This document shows, piece after piece, positions 49,431 to 57,704 of a stretch of DNA of 64,000 nucleotides. Numbering within the stretch: the first letter of the stretch is position 1; every line of letters begins with the position of its first letter. This stretch comes from Janthinobacterium agaricidamnosum NBRC 102515 = DSM 9628. GTDB lineage: Bacteria; Pseudomonadota; Gammaproteobacteria; Burkholderiales; Burkholderiaceae_D. A program made the position numbers and the translations under genes. Where the stretch lies: contig NZ_HG322949.1 of the NCBI RefSeq assembly GCF_000723165.1, positions 1,976,921-2,040,920 on the forward strand, in the 5' to 3' direction. Under the pieces are notes generated by a model. The model did no database searches and was not told where the DNA came from. It saw nothing but the letters and a program-made list of their open reading frames with translations.

Positions 49431-51263
49431 ATGTTATTGATCTTGTTATCTTTTCTCGGCGGCGCGCTGACCATCGTCAGCCCGTGCATCTTGCCGGTGC
49501 TGCCGTTCGTGTTTGCCCGTTCCGGCCAGCCCTTCCGCCGCAGCGGCTTGCCTTTGCTGGCCGGCATGGCGCTGACCTTCGCCGCGGTCGCCACGCTGGC
49601 CGCCGTCGGCGGCAGCTGGGTGGTGCAAACCAACCAGTACGGCCGCTGGCTGGCGCTGGTCCTGATGGCGTTTTTCGGCGTGACCCTGTTATTCCCGCAC
49701 CTGGCCGAGCGCCTGGCCAGCCCGCTGGTCGCGGCGGGCGATCGCCTGTCCCGTTCGGCGCAAGATAGCCAGGGCCGTTCCAGCCCGGCGGCGTCGTTGC
49801 TGCTTGGCGTCGCCACCGGCCTGTTGTGGGCGCCCTGCGCCGGCCCGATCCTGGGACTGGTGTTGACCGGCGCAGCGCTGAACGGCGCCAGTATCGGCAC
49901 CACCTTGCTGTTGCTGGCCTATGCGGCCGGCGCGGCTACCTCGCTGGCGATCGCGCTGTTGATTGGCGGCAAGGTATTTGCTGCGATGAAACGCTCACTG
50001 GGCGCCGGCGAATGGCTGCGCCGCGGTTTGGGCGGCGCCATGCTGTGCGGCGTGGCGGCGATTGCGCTGGGTCTCGATACCGGCTTGCTGACCCAAGTGT
50101 CGACCGTCACCACGGCCGGCCTGGAGCAGGGCTTGCTGGATCGTCTTTCTCCGAAAAAAGAAGCCGACGGTGGCGCGATGATGGCCGCCAACGTGAATGC
50201 CGGCGCGATGATGTCGGCCAATCTGCCGAAGGCCGACGCAGCCGGCGGCAGCATGATGATGATGGCCGCCCATGCACCCGCACCGGAGCTGGCCTTGCCG
50301 GTGGAAGGCGTGTTGCCTGACTTGTCGGGCGCCGTCAAATGGTTCAATTCGGCCCCGCTGACCGCCCAGCAATTGAAAGGCAAGGTGGTGCTGGTCGATT
50401 TCTGGACCTATTCCTGCATCAATTGCCTGCGCACCTTGCCTTATGTCAAAGCCTGGGCCGAGAAATACCGCGACCAGGGCTTGGTGGTGATCGGCGTGCA
50501 CGCGCCGGAATTCGCCTTTGAACGCGACCTGGGCAATGTCGGCAAGGCGGTGCACGAGCTGGGCGTGACGTATCCGGTCGCGGTCGATAACAATTATGCG
50601 ATCTGGCGCGCGATGAAGAATCAATACTGGCCGGCGCATTATTTCATCGATGCCCAAGGCAAGGTACGCCATCACCACTTTGGCGAAGGCGAATATGCCG
50701 AATCGGAAAAAGTGATCCAGCAATTGCTGGCCGAAGCCGGTAATAAGAATATCGCCAGCGATGTCGTCGCGGCCGACGCCAAGGGCGTGCAGCAAGCCGC
50801 CGACATGAATCAAGTCGGCTCGCCGGAAACCTATGTCGGTTATGAACGGGCGCAAAACTTCGCTTCCGCCGGTGGCCCGCTGAAAGACCGGCCGCACGTG
50901 TATGCCGCTCCCAGCCAGCCTGCGCTGAACCAGTGGGGCCTGGGCGGCAGCTGGACCGTCAAGGACGAGCAAGCCACGCTGGACAAACCATCGGGCAGCA
51001 TCGTCTACCGTTTCCATGCCCGCGACTTGCATCTGGTGCTAGGCCCTGGTCCGAATGGCAAGCCGGTGCGTTTCCGCGTCAGCATCGACGGCGCGGCGCC
51101 GGGCGCCGATCACGGCAGCGACATCGGCGCCGACGGCAGCGGCACCGTCACCGGCCAGCGCTTGTATCAACTGGTGCGCCAGTCCGGTCCGGTCAAGGAC
51201 CGTACGTTTTCGATTGAATTTCTCGATTCCGGCGTGCAGGCCTATGCCTTCACGTTCGGCTGA
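49431..51263 (+). CDS. dipZ: DipZ/DsbD-like thiol-disulfide transporter with periplasmic thioredoxin domain
   Basis: 610 residues. The N-terminal CcdA/DsbD-type membrane domain has paired cysteines SPCILPVLPFVFARSG and WAPCAGPILGLVL and about six helices. A Met-rich linker (MMAANVNAGAMMSANLPKAD, then MMMMAAHAP) leads to a TlpA-type thioredoxin domain with active-site WTYSCINCLRTLPYVKAW. A C-terminal beta domain (GSIVYRFHARDLHLVLGPGP) completes the DipZ architecture. It passes electrons from the cytoplasm across the membrane, here presumably to MsrB and MsrA. The Met-rich linker could itself act as a sulfoxide sink or sensor; that is speculation. Confidence 0.9.
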   Translation: MLLILLSFLGGALTIVSPCILPVLPFVFARSGQPFRRSGLPLLAGMALTFAAVATLAAVGGSWVVQTNQYGRWLALVLMAFFGVTLLFPHLAERLASPLVAAGDRLSRSAQDSQGRSSPAASLLLGVATGLLWAPCAGPILGLVLTGAALNGASIGTTLLLLAYAAGAATSLAIALLIGGKVFAAMKRSLGAGEWLRRGLGGAMLCGVAAIALGLDTGLLTQVSTVTTAGLEQGLLDRLSPKKEADGGAMMAANVNAGAMMSANLPKADAAGGSMMMMAAHAPAPELALPVEGVLPDLSGAVKWFNSAPLTAQQLKGKVVLVDFWTYSCINCLRTLPYVKAWAEKYRDQGLVVIGVHAPEFAFERDLGNVGKAVHELGVTYPVAVDNNYAIWRAMKNQYWPAHYFIDAQGKVRHHHFGEGEYAESEKVIQQLLAEAGNKNIASDVVAADAKGVQQAADMNQVGSPETYVGYERAQNFASAGGPLKDRPHVYAAPSQPALNQWGLGGSWTVKDEQATLDKPSGSIVYRFHARDLHLVLGPGPNGKPVRFRVSIDGAAPGADHGSDIGADGSGTVTGQRLYQLVRQSGPVKDRTFSIEFLDSGVQAYAFTFG

Positions 51264-51312
51264 TTCCGCAGTTTATTAATTTCAACTAATCTTGACGATT
51301 AAAGGATGAAAA

Positions 51313-52047
51313 ATGCAAACCGATACCTATAAAGACGGTGATGTGAACCCGCCATTCATGCTGAAACTGGCGGCCGGCGCGGCGCTGGCCCTGTCCTTGC
51401 TGTGGTTGCAAATGCCGTCGGCCGATTCGGCCGAGATGGCGGTGGTGATTGCGCCGCCGGCGGTCGATTTGCCGGCCGGTACTTCGCATGCCGAAACGGC
51501 GGTGTTCGCCGGCGGTTGCTTCTGGGGCGTGCAGGGCGTGTTCCAGCATGTGCGCGGCGTCAGCAGCGCGCTGTCCGGTTATGCCGGCGGCAGCGCCAGT
51601 ACCGCCCATTATGAATCGGTCGGTGCAGGCGACACCGGCCATGCCGAAGCGGTCAAGGTGACGTATGACCCGGCCGTGATCAGTTATGGCCGCTTGCTGC
51701 AGATTTTCTTTTCGGTCGCGCACAATCCGACGCTGCTGAACCGCCAGGGCCCGGATACCGGCACGCAATACCGTTCGGCAATCTTCCCGGCCAATCCGCA
51801 ACAGCACCAGGTGGCCCAGGCGTATATCGCCCAGCTCGATGCATCGAAGGCCTTCAAGGCGCCGATCGTCACCAAAATCGAGGATGGCAAGGGGTTTTAT
51901 ACCGCCGAAGCCTATCACCAGGATTACCTGACCCGCTACCCGGATAATCCGTATATCGCGATCAACGACTTGCCGAAAGTCGACAACCTGAAACGCGTGC
52001 TGCCGCAGTTGTACCGCGCCGATCCGGTGCTGGTGGCGCGCCGCTGA
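51313..52047 (+). CDS. msrA: Peptide-methionine (S)-S-oxide reductase, membrane-anchored or exported
   Basis: 244 residues. Residues 17-34 (LKLAAGAALALSLLWLQMPS) form a hydrophobic signal or anchor, so the catalytic domain is periplasmic. MsrA motifs are VFAGGCFWGVQGVFQHVRGV with catalytic Cys69, SGYAGGSASTAHYESVGAGD, TGHAEAVKVTYDPAVISY and GPDTGTQYRSAIF. The C-terminal resolving cysteine of many MsrA proteins is not evident. It complements MsrB by handling the S-epimer and probably receives electrons through DipZ. Last gene of the operon. Confidence 0.93.
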   Translation: MQTDTYKDGDVNPPFMLKLAAGAALALSLLWLQMPSADSAEMAVVIAPPAVDLPAGTSHAETAVFAGGCFWGVQGVFQHVRGVSSALSGYAGGSASTAHYESVGAGDTGHAEAVKVTYDPAVISYGRLLQIFFSVAHNPTLLNRQGPDTGTQYRSAIFPANPQQHQVAQAYIAQLDASKAFKAPIVTKIEDGKGFYTAEAYHQDYLTRYPDNPYIAINDLPKVDNLKRVLPQLYRADPVLVARR

Positions 52048-52049
52048 TA

Positions 52050-52949
52050 TCAGCTGACCCATGGCGTGGTGTGGAGCCGCTGCGCCAGGAAGTCGATCAA
52101 TTGCCGCAGTTTCAGCGGCAAATGTTTGCGTGTCGCATACACCGCATGGATGGTCAGCGCTCCGGCCTGGTAGCTTGGCATGATTTCCACCAGCGCGCCG
52201 GAGCGCAATTCCTGATCGACGATGAAGGCGGGTTGCAAGATGATGCCTTGATGTTGCAAGGCCACCGCCTTGCATGCATCGCCGTTATTGGTGTGCATGC
52301 GCGGGCTCAATTTGACGGTCGCCGGCCCGCCTGGCCCCTGGAAAGTCCATTCGTCGCGCGACGACCAGTAACTGTAGGAAATAATGTCGTGCTCCGGCAA
52401 TTGGCCCGGATGCTGCGGCACGCCGCGTCGCGCCAGATAGGCCGGCGTGGCGCACAGCACCAGACGGGTCGTTGCCAGCCGGCGTCCGATCAGCGTCGGA
52501 TGCAGCGCCGCCGCGATCCGCACGGCCAGGTCGAGGCCGTCTTCAATCAAATCGTCGTGCCGGTCCGAGTGGATCACATCGAGTGAAATCTTCGGATGTT
52601 GCGCCAGGAATTCTCCCCACAGCGGCGCCAGGTGCAGCACGCCAAACGTTACCGGCACGCTGATGCGCAGCAGTCCGCTCGCTTCCGGGCTGCGCGAACT
52701 CAAGTCGGATTCGGCCTCGTTCAGTGCCGATAATATTTCCTGGCAATGCATGAAAAACGTCTGGCCATCGACGGTCAGCGACAATTTTCGGGTAGTCCGG
52801 TTGATCAGGCGCACGCCGAGCCGGTTTTCGAGGTCGGCGATATGGCGCGACACGGCCGCTTTCGACGTGTCGAGTGCGGTTGCCGCCGCGACGAAGCTGC
52901 CAGCTTTGATTACCGCCACGAATGATTGCATTTCCTGGAACTTATCCAT
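52050..52949 (-). CDS. LysR-family transcriptional regulator
   Basis: 299 residues. The N-terminal HTH reads MDKFQEMQSFVAVIKAGSFV, AAATALDTSKAAVSRHIADL, ENRLGVRLINRTTRKLSLTV. The effector-binding domain (SGLLRISVPVTFGVLHLAPL) resembles the large TrbI/DsdC-like CrgA group of betaproteobacteria. The start at 52949 was chosen for the HTH; a longer frame adds MFVAKNET. It is divergent from the esterase gene at 53050 with only 100 bp between, so that gene is the likely target. Confidence 0.92.
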   Translation of the reverse strand: MDKFQEMQSFVAVIKAGSFVAAATALDTSKAAVSRHIADLENRLGVRLINRTTRKLSLTVDGQTFFMHCQEILSALNEAESDLSSRSPEASGLLRISVPVTFGVLHLAPLWGEFLAQHPKISLDVIHSDRHDDLIEDGLDLAVRIAAALHPTLIGRRLATTRLVLCATPAYLARRGVPQHPGQLPEHDIISYSYWSSRDEWTFQGPGGPATVKLSPRMHTNNGDACKAVALQHQGIILQPAFIVDQELRSGALVEIMPSYQAGALTIHAVYATRKHLPLKLRQLIDFLAQRLHTTPWVS

Positions 52950-53049
52950 TGTCTCGTTTTTCGCAACAAACAATCATGTTAATCGCGATTTATCTAAAAA
53001 TATAGTCACCCTATACTGTCAGTCTGGACGATACAACGGAGGTGCCCTG

Positions 53050-53745
53050 ATGAAACATACGCTGCAACACCTGGTTTCCGGACCGGACTGGCCCTTGGCC
53101 CACCGCCTGCGCGCGCCCGGCAATGGCGTGCTGGACGGCGCGCCATGCGTGATCCTGCTGCATGGCGTGGGGTCGAATGAAGTTAATTTGCTGGCCTGGG
53201 CGCAAGAGCAGGATCCATCGCTGGCCGTGATCCTGGTCCGCGCGCCGCTGGTGCTGGGGCCGGATGCGTATGGGTGGTTTCATGTTACTTTCGGCGCGGC
53301 CGGCCCGGTCATCAACGCCGGCCAGGCCGAGGTCTCGCGGCTGGCGCTGCTGGATTTTATAAGAGGCTTGCCGGCCGCCTATGGCATCGATGCGGAGCGC
53401 ATCTGGCTGGCGGGGTTCAGCCAGGGCGGCATCCTCAGCGCCAGCGTCGGGCTGACCCAGCCTGGTTTGCTGGCCGGTTTCGGGCTGCTGAGCGGCCGCA
53501 TCTTGCCCGAAATCGATCCCGCTATCGCCGCGCCGGAAGCGTTGCGCACGGTGTCGGCCTTTGTTTCCCATGGGGTACAGGATAGCAAGCTGCCGATCGA
53601 TTTCGCGCGCAAGTCGCATCAGTTGTTGACCGACAAGGGGGTATTGCATGTGTACCGGGAATATGACGCGGTGCATGAATTGAACCCGGCGATGCGGCGC
53701 GACTTTGGCGCGTGGCTGGCTGGCGCCGCTGCAAGAAAACCCTGA
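53050..53745 (+). CDS. Phospholipase/carboxylesterase-type alpha/beta hydrolase
   Basis: 231 residues of the YtpP/YpfH-like carboxylesterase family. VILLHGVGSNEVNLLAWAQE supplies the oxyanion HG, AERIWLAGFSQGGILSASVG the nucleophile Ser (GFSQGG), FVSHGVQDSKLPIDFARKS the Asp and YDAVHELNPAMRRDF the His. There is no signal peptide. An ACGGAGG site precedes the ATG. Members hydrolyse short acyl esters. The adjacent divergent LysR gene probably controls it. Confidence 0.88.
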   Translation: MKHTLQHLVSGPDWPLAHRLRAPGNGVLDGAPCVILLHGVGSNEVNLLAWAQEQDPSLAVILVRAPLVLGPDAYGWFHVTFGAAGPVINAGQAEVSRLALLDFIRGLPAAYGIDAERIWLAGFSQGGILSASVGLTQPGLLAGFGLLSGRILPEIDPAIAAPEALRTVSAFVSHGVQDSKLPIDFARKSHQLLTDKGVLHVYREYDAVHELNPAMRRDFGAWLAGAAARKP

Positions 53746-53838
53746 ACCTAGGCCCTTGCGCTTCGAAGCTATTTCAGTCGATGAATACGCTCCTGCTGGG
53801 AGGCCAGGTGGAAAACTGCAAGCCAGGCAGCCAGTATT

Positions 53839-54525
53839 TCATACTGCCTTCTTACGCTTTTTTCTTGCATTCAAATAAATCAAAGCCAGTCCGGCCAGAA
53901 TCATGCCATAAATGCCAGGTTCTGGAACGGGCGATACTAACGAGCCGTTTAACGAGATCTCTCCAATCGAGTAATAAGGGCTGTAGTTGCTTTTCGTTAA
54001 AAAGTTGCTAATAATAATTGTGTCAGTTTCCACTCCATTTAAAATGGTATTGCTTAAATCTAGTTTGTTATTGCAAAATACGGCGTGGGGATTGGAACAG
54101 GTCGGCCCCCAATTAAATGCGTCGACGGTGACCGATTTTCCACCGTAACTAATCGTTGCACTTTTCAGGTTGCCAGCGGAATAATTGCCGGTATATAACA
54201 TGCTGTAGAAATTTAATTCTTTTATGGTACTTTTTTCAGATAGATGCAACGTAATGACCGGATTGTCCGTTCCAATAATCATTTGTGTATTTTCTATACC
54301 ATTTGGAACGATTCCGTCATTTAACGTTCCACTTCCGCCTGTATAATTGAATAATCCTGAAGTCTTTGCCGGCGTTATCAAACCAGAATACTTGTTCGTC
54401 CACAGCCCATAATTTTGAGCGCGTGCATTTTCAATATCATAGCTTGCGATCGACTGTGCCTTGCTAATACCCGACATGCTTAAGAAAGCGAGAAACACGA
54501 CTGTAAAAAAAGATTTTTTCATCAT
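53839..54525 (-). CDS. AT-rich PEP-CTERM exported protein
   Basis: 228 residues with signal peptide (MMKKSFFTVVFLAFLSMSGI, cleavage after SKA) and a C-terminal sorting signal: VSPVPEPGIYGMILAGLALI, then YLNARKKRKKAV. The body is Ser/Asn/Thr-rich and beta-like (KSATISYGGKSVTVDAFNWG), with two cysteines (CSNPHAVFC). The codon and base composition is visibly AT-rich compared with all neighbours, and the upstream 250 bp is likewise AT-rich. This suggests recent acquisition or a distinct surface-gene module. Confidence 0.85.
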   Translation of the reverse strand: MMKKSFFTVVFLAFLSMSGISKAQSIASYDIENARAQNYGLWTNKYSGLITPAKTSGLFNYTGGSGTLNDGIVPNGIENTQMIIGTDNPVITLHLSEKSTIKELNFYSMLYTGNYSAGNLKSATISYGGKSVTVDAFNWGPTCSNPHAVFCNNKLDLSNTILNGVETDTIIISNFLTKSNYSPYYSIGEISLNGSLVSPVPEPGIYGMILAGLALIYLNARKKRKKAV

Positions 54526-54794
54526 TGAAAATATATATTAAAAAAATAATAATATCATGAAAAATTAAAAATTACAATTTTGAAAATAAAATTTTCATCG
54601 TCGGCTATGTAGTTTGAATTTATTGCTTAAGGGGAATTGTGAAGGGGCGCCTGGAAATCAGGGGCAGCCTGGATATTCAAACAAGACCTCAGTCTTGAGA
54701 AGACGGGCCGGCGCTACCGGGTAAAGAAGAAAATCGTCTTCGTACCGGCAACTATCCCATGGTAGGCTGCCTCATCTTGATTGATGGGATCGCC
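54526..54794. other. AT-rich intergenic region between PEP-CTERM and aldehyde dehydrogenase genes
   Basis: About 270 bp, strongly A/T-biased in its first half. One short hairpin is present (CAAGAC-CTCA-GTCTTG, 54682-54697). No gene was seen; it must carry the divergent promoters of the PEP-CTERM gene and possibly the dehydrogenase. Confidence 0.3.
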
Positions 54795-56273
54795 ATGCGC
54801 ACACCAGACAGCAATGCACACGATTTCTCTGCCAGCAACAACATCGGCGAAGCCGATAGCGCGCGGATGGCGGCTGTCTTCGCATCGCAGCAAGCGACGG
54901 CGTTGTCGTGGCGCGGCTCGAGCGCCGCCGAGCGCGCCGGCCGCATCCGCCGTTTGCGTGTGGCCATGATGGCGGCGCGCCAGGATTTTTATGACGCCTT
55001 TGAGCAGGATTACCGCAAACCGCCGGCCGAGGTCGAGGCGTCGGAATTCATGCCGGTGCTGGAAGAGATGCGCCATGCGCTGGGCCGCTTGACGCGCTGG
55101 ATGAAACCGCAAAAGGTGTGGCCGACCAGCACCATGCTGGGCACGTCGGCGTGGGTGCAATACCAGCCGCGCGGCCGCGTGTTGATTATTGCTCCATGGA
55201 ATTATCCATTGAGCTTGTGTTTCGGCCCGCTGGTGTCGGCGCTGGCGGCCGGCAATACCGTGACCGTCAAACCGTCGGAAATGACGCCGGCCGTGTCGGC
55301 CGTGATGGCGCGCATTATCGGCCAGGTATTTCCGGCTAACGAAGTCGCCTTGTTCGAGGGCGCGCTGGCGACCTCCCGGGCCTTGCTGGAGTTGCCCTTC
55401 GACCATATCTTTTTTACCGGTTCAGCGGCCGTCGGCAAGGTCGTGATGGCTGCCGCCGCGCACCATTTGAGCAGCGTCACGCTGGAACTGGGCGGCCGTT
55501 CGCCGACGATTGTCGATCAAAGCGCCGACTTGACGCTGGCGGCCGAGACGCTGATGTGGGGCAAGTTCGTCAACAATGGCCAAACCTGCGTCGCGCCCGA
55601 CCATGTGTATGTGCATGCTTCGGTCAAGGAAGCCTTCATGACCGCCTGCATCCGGGTGCTGCAAGCCCGTTATGGTCCGGCCGGACAGCAACAGCACAGC
55701 CCGGATTTGACCCGTATGATCAACCGGCGCCACACTGAGCGTATCGTCGCCTTGCTGGACGACGCGCTGGACCGTGGCGCCAGGCTGCGGGCTGGCGGCA
55801 ACAGCGATACGGCGGCCTGTTATATCGCACCGACCTTGCTCGACAATATACCGGCCGACGCGGCTATTTTGTCCGAGGAAATTTTCGGCCCGTTGCTGCC
55901 GGTGATAGCCTATACCGACATCGAGCAGGTCATCGGCGCCATCAATGCCGGCCCGAAACCGCTGGCGCTGTACTTGTGGAGCCGCGAGCAGGCGCGGATC
56001 GGGCGGGTATTGCAGTGCACCAGCTCGGGCGGCGCCTGCATCAACCATTGTGTCGTCCAGTTTGCCCATGGCAACCTGCCATTTGGCGGCATCAACCATT
56101 CCGGCATCGGCAATGCCCATGGCCTGTATGGCTTCAAGGCGTTTTCACACGAGCGGGCAGTGTTGCGTTCGTCGCCGCTGATGCTGGTCAAGCTGCTTTT
56201 CCCGCCGTACACCAAACGGCGTTTGCAATGGATACGCAAGACGGTGGATTGGCTGCGCCTGCCGATGCTGTAG
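54795..56273 (+). CDS. Aldehyde dehydrogenase, class-3/coniferyl-aldehyde type
   Basis: 492 residues. NAD-fold motifs are GRVLIIAPWNYPLSLCFGPL, AGNTVTVKPSEMTPAVSAVM and IFFTGSAAVGKVVMAAAAHH. The catalytic Glu lies in VTLELGGRSPTIVDQSADL and the nucleophile Cys in GKFVNNGQTCVAPDHVYVHA. The ending LPFGGINHSGIGNAHGLYGF and a hydrophobic basic tail (LLFPPYTKRRLQWIRK) resemble membrane-associated fatty-aldehyde/coniferyl-aldehyde dehydrogenases. It oxidises an aliphatic or aromatic aldehyde to the acid. Stands alone. Confidence 0.9.
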   Translation: MRTPDSNAHDFSASNNIGEADSARMAAVFASQQATALSWRGSSAAERAGRIRRLRVAMMAARQDFYDAFEQDYRKPPAEVEASEFMPVLEEMRHALGRLTRWMKPQKVWPTSTMLGTSAWVQYQPRGRVLIIAPWNYPLSLCFGPLVSALAAGNTVTVKPSEMTPAVSAVMARIIGQVFPANEVALFEGALATSRALLELPFDHIFFTGSAAVGKVVMAAAAHHLSSVTLELGGRSPTIVDQSADLTLAAETLMWGKFVNNGQTCVAPDHVYVHASVKEAFMTACIRVLQARYGPAGQQQHSPDLTRMINRRHTERIVALLDDALDRGARLRAGGNSDTAACYIAPTLLDNIPADAAILSEEIFGPLLPVIAYTDIEQVIGAINAGPKPLALYLWSREQARIGRVLQCTSSGGACINHCVVQFAHGNLPFGGINHSGIGNAHGLYGFKAFSHERAVLRSSPLMLVKLLFPPYTKRRLQWIRKTVDWLRLPML

Positions 56274-56335
56274 CGCTGTCAGATGGCGATGCGCGGCGCT
56301 TGCCTGATGCGCGCCGCTGTGGGGGATGCAGCCAA

Positions 56336-56701
56336 TCAATGGCCTTCACTGGCATTGAACATCGACTTGGCGTAAATCAATCCCAAACCATAAGCGCCGC
56401 CATGGCTGATCGCGGTGGCGACCGTCGCATCGTAGGTGGCGCCGCGGGCCCAGTCGCGCTGCAGTTCGAGCAGGTATTACAGCGCGCTCATCGGCTGCGT
56501 GCCGGCCTGTATCATGCGTTCCATCGCGCGCTGGTGCGCTTCGTCCGACACGTCGCCGCAGGCGTCGGCAATCACATAGACCTCGAAACCCTGTTTCAGC
56601 GCCGACAGTGCCGGGCCGACGATGCATGCCGAGGTCCACAAGCCGGCCAGCACGATCTTGTCGAGCAAGCTTTTGCCGGGTTGTGCAATTGCGATGGCCA
56701 T
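56336..56701 (-). pseudogene. YcaC-type isochorismatase-family hydrolase, decayed
   Basis: Reading the minus strand from 56701 (ATG with AGGAGAA site) gives KIVLAGLWTSACIVGPALSA and FEVYVIADACGDVSDEAHQR, then an in-frame TAA at 56477-56479. The same frame continues after it with YLLELQRDWARGATYDATVA and GGAYGLGLIYAKSMFNASEG to a TGA at 56336. Intact homologues are about 210 residues and read through both parts. Here the first 100 or so residues, including the catalytic Asp region, are missing and the rest is split by a stop. The ribosome site has survived, so a 74-residue fragment might still be made. Confidence 0.8.
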
Positions 56702-56870
56702 AACATTCTCCTGTTCAATATTTTTGATGACCTGGCATGCCAGGCTCCTGCACCAAAGTACGCCCTGGCCGGTTGCCGATGCTTGATGTAACTCAGCATG
56801 GAGGGGGCTTGGAAAAGGAAAAATCGAAGTCTGGCGGAATCGGCGCTCGCCATGTTCGAACAGGGCGGCA

Positions 56871-57509
56871 CTAGCCGGCGATCTGGCGCAATAAACGCTG
56901 CAATTCAGCATGAAAACGCTCGCAAGCCAGCCCGGGCGGCCACGGTTGCCACGCCGTGCCGCCATACAGCGCCGGCAAGGGATCGAGGTCCAGCGGCTCG
57001 AATTCGATCTGCAGCACGCGCCGCACTTCGTCGCGCGACCAGCCGGCCACATGCACCGCTTCGCTGGCCGCCGCCAGCCGGTCGGCATGTTTGTGCAAGG
57101 CATATTCTTGCGCTGTCCACGCGGGCAAGCCATAACGCAGGAAAATCGCCTGTTCCAGCCGCTCGCTGAGGGTGCGAAAACGTTCCCCGAGGAATGGTTT
57201 TAACACGGAAATACAGTCGAAACCCAGCAAGCCTTCTTCCGCGTCGTGCAGCAATTCGCGCAGTTCGGCCAACGGGCTCAAGGGTGTGCTGGCGGCGGCG
57301 CGGCGCAACAGCATCACGCTGATCGAATGTTGCGCCACCGACAGCGGCAAGGGCCACGCCGAGTGGCCGCCCCAGCGGTAGGTGCGCGCCAGTCCCAGCG
57401 CCAGGTCGTGATCTTCCCAGTCGTGCGGAGTGGGGTGCAGCAAGTCCAGCCGCTTTCCGGACGGCATGCGGACCCAGGCCCGGGTTTCTTGTTCCATGCG
57501 GTTTTCCAT
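56871..57509 (-). CDS. HD-domain phosphohydrolase (YfbR-like)
   Basis: 212 residues with metal-binding HD-fold motifs: GGHSAWPLPLSVAQHSISVM (first His), LAELRELLHDAEEGLLGFDC (HD) and EYALHKHADRLAAASEAVHV (distal Asp). The N-terminal WVRMPSGKRLDLLHPTPHDW is typical of the bacterial HD hydrolases annotated as phosphohydrolases; relatives dephosphorylate nucleoside monophosphates. The start at 57509 (MENRMEQETRAW) is a choice; an ATG 12 bases downstream is equally likely. Divergent from the large fusion gene. Confidence 0.85.
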   Translation of the reverse strand: MENRMEQETRAWVRMPSGKRLDLLHPTPHDWEDHDLALGLARTYRWGGHSAWPLPLSVAQHSISVMLLRRAAASTPLSPLAELRELLHDAEEGLLGFDCISVLKPFLGERFRTLSERLEQAIFLRYGLPAWTAQEYALHKHADRLAAASEAVHVAGWSRDEVRRVLQIEFEPLDLDPLPALYGGTAWQPWPPGLACERFHAELQRLLRQIAG

Positions 57510-57704
57510 TACGATGACGTGTACGCCATCGTACACCTGGCCCGGTTCGGCTGGCGCACTCGGCAATATATTTCATGTCATCGCCTTTAGTTTTTGAAAT
57601 ACACTATTGGCGCTGAGAATGATGCGCTACATCTGGCGGTGCAGCGCGCGCTCGGTGATTTCACGCTGGCAATCAATCATCTGTAACTTTTCGGAGACGT
57701 GACG

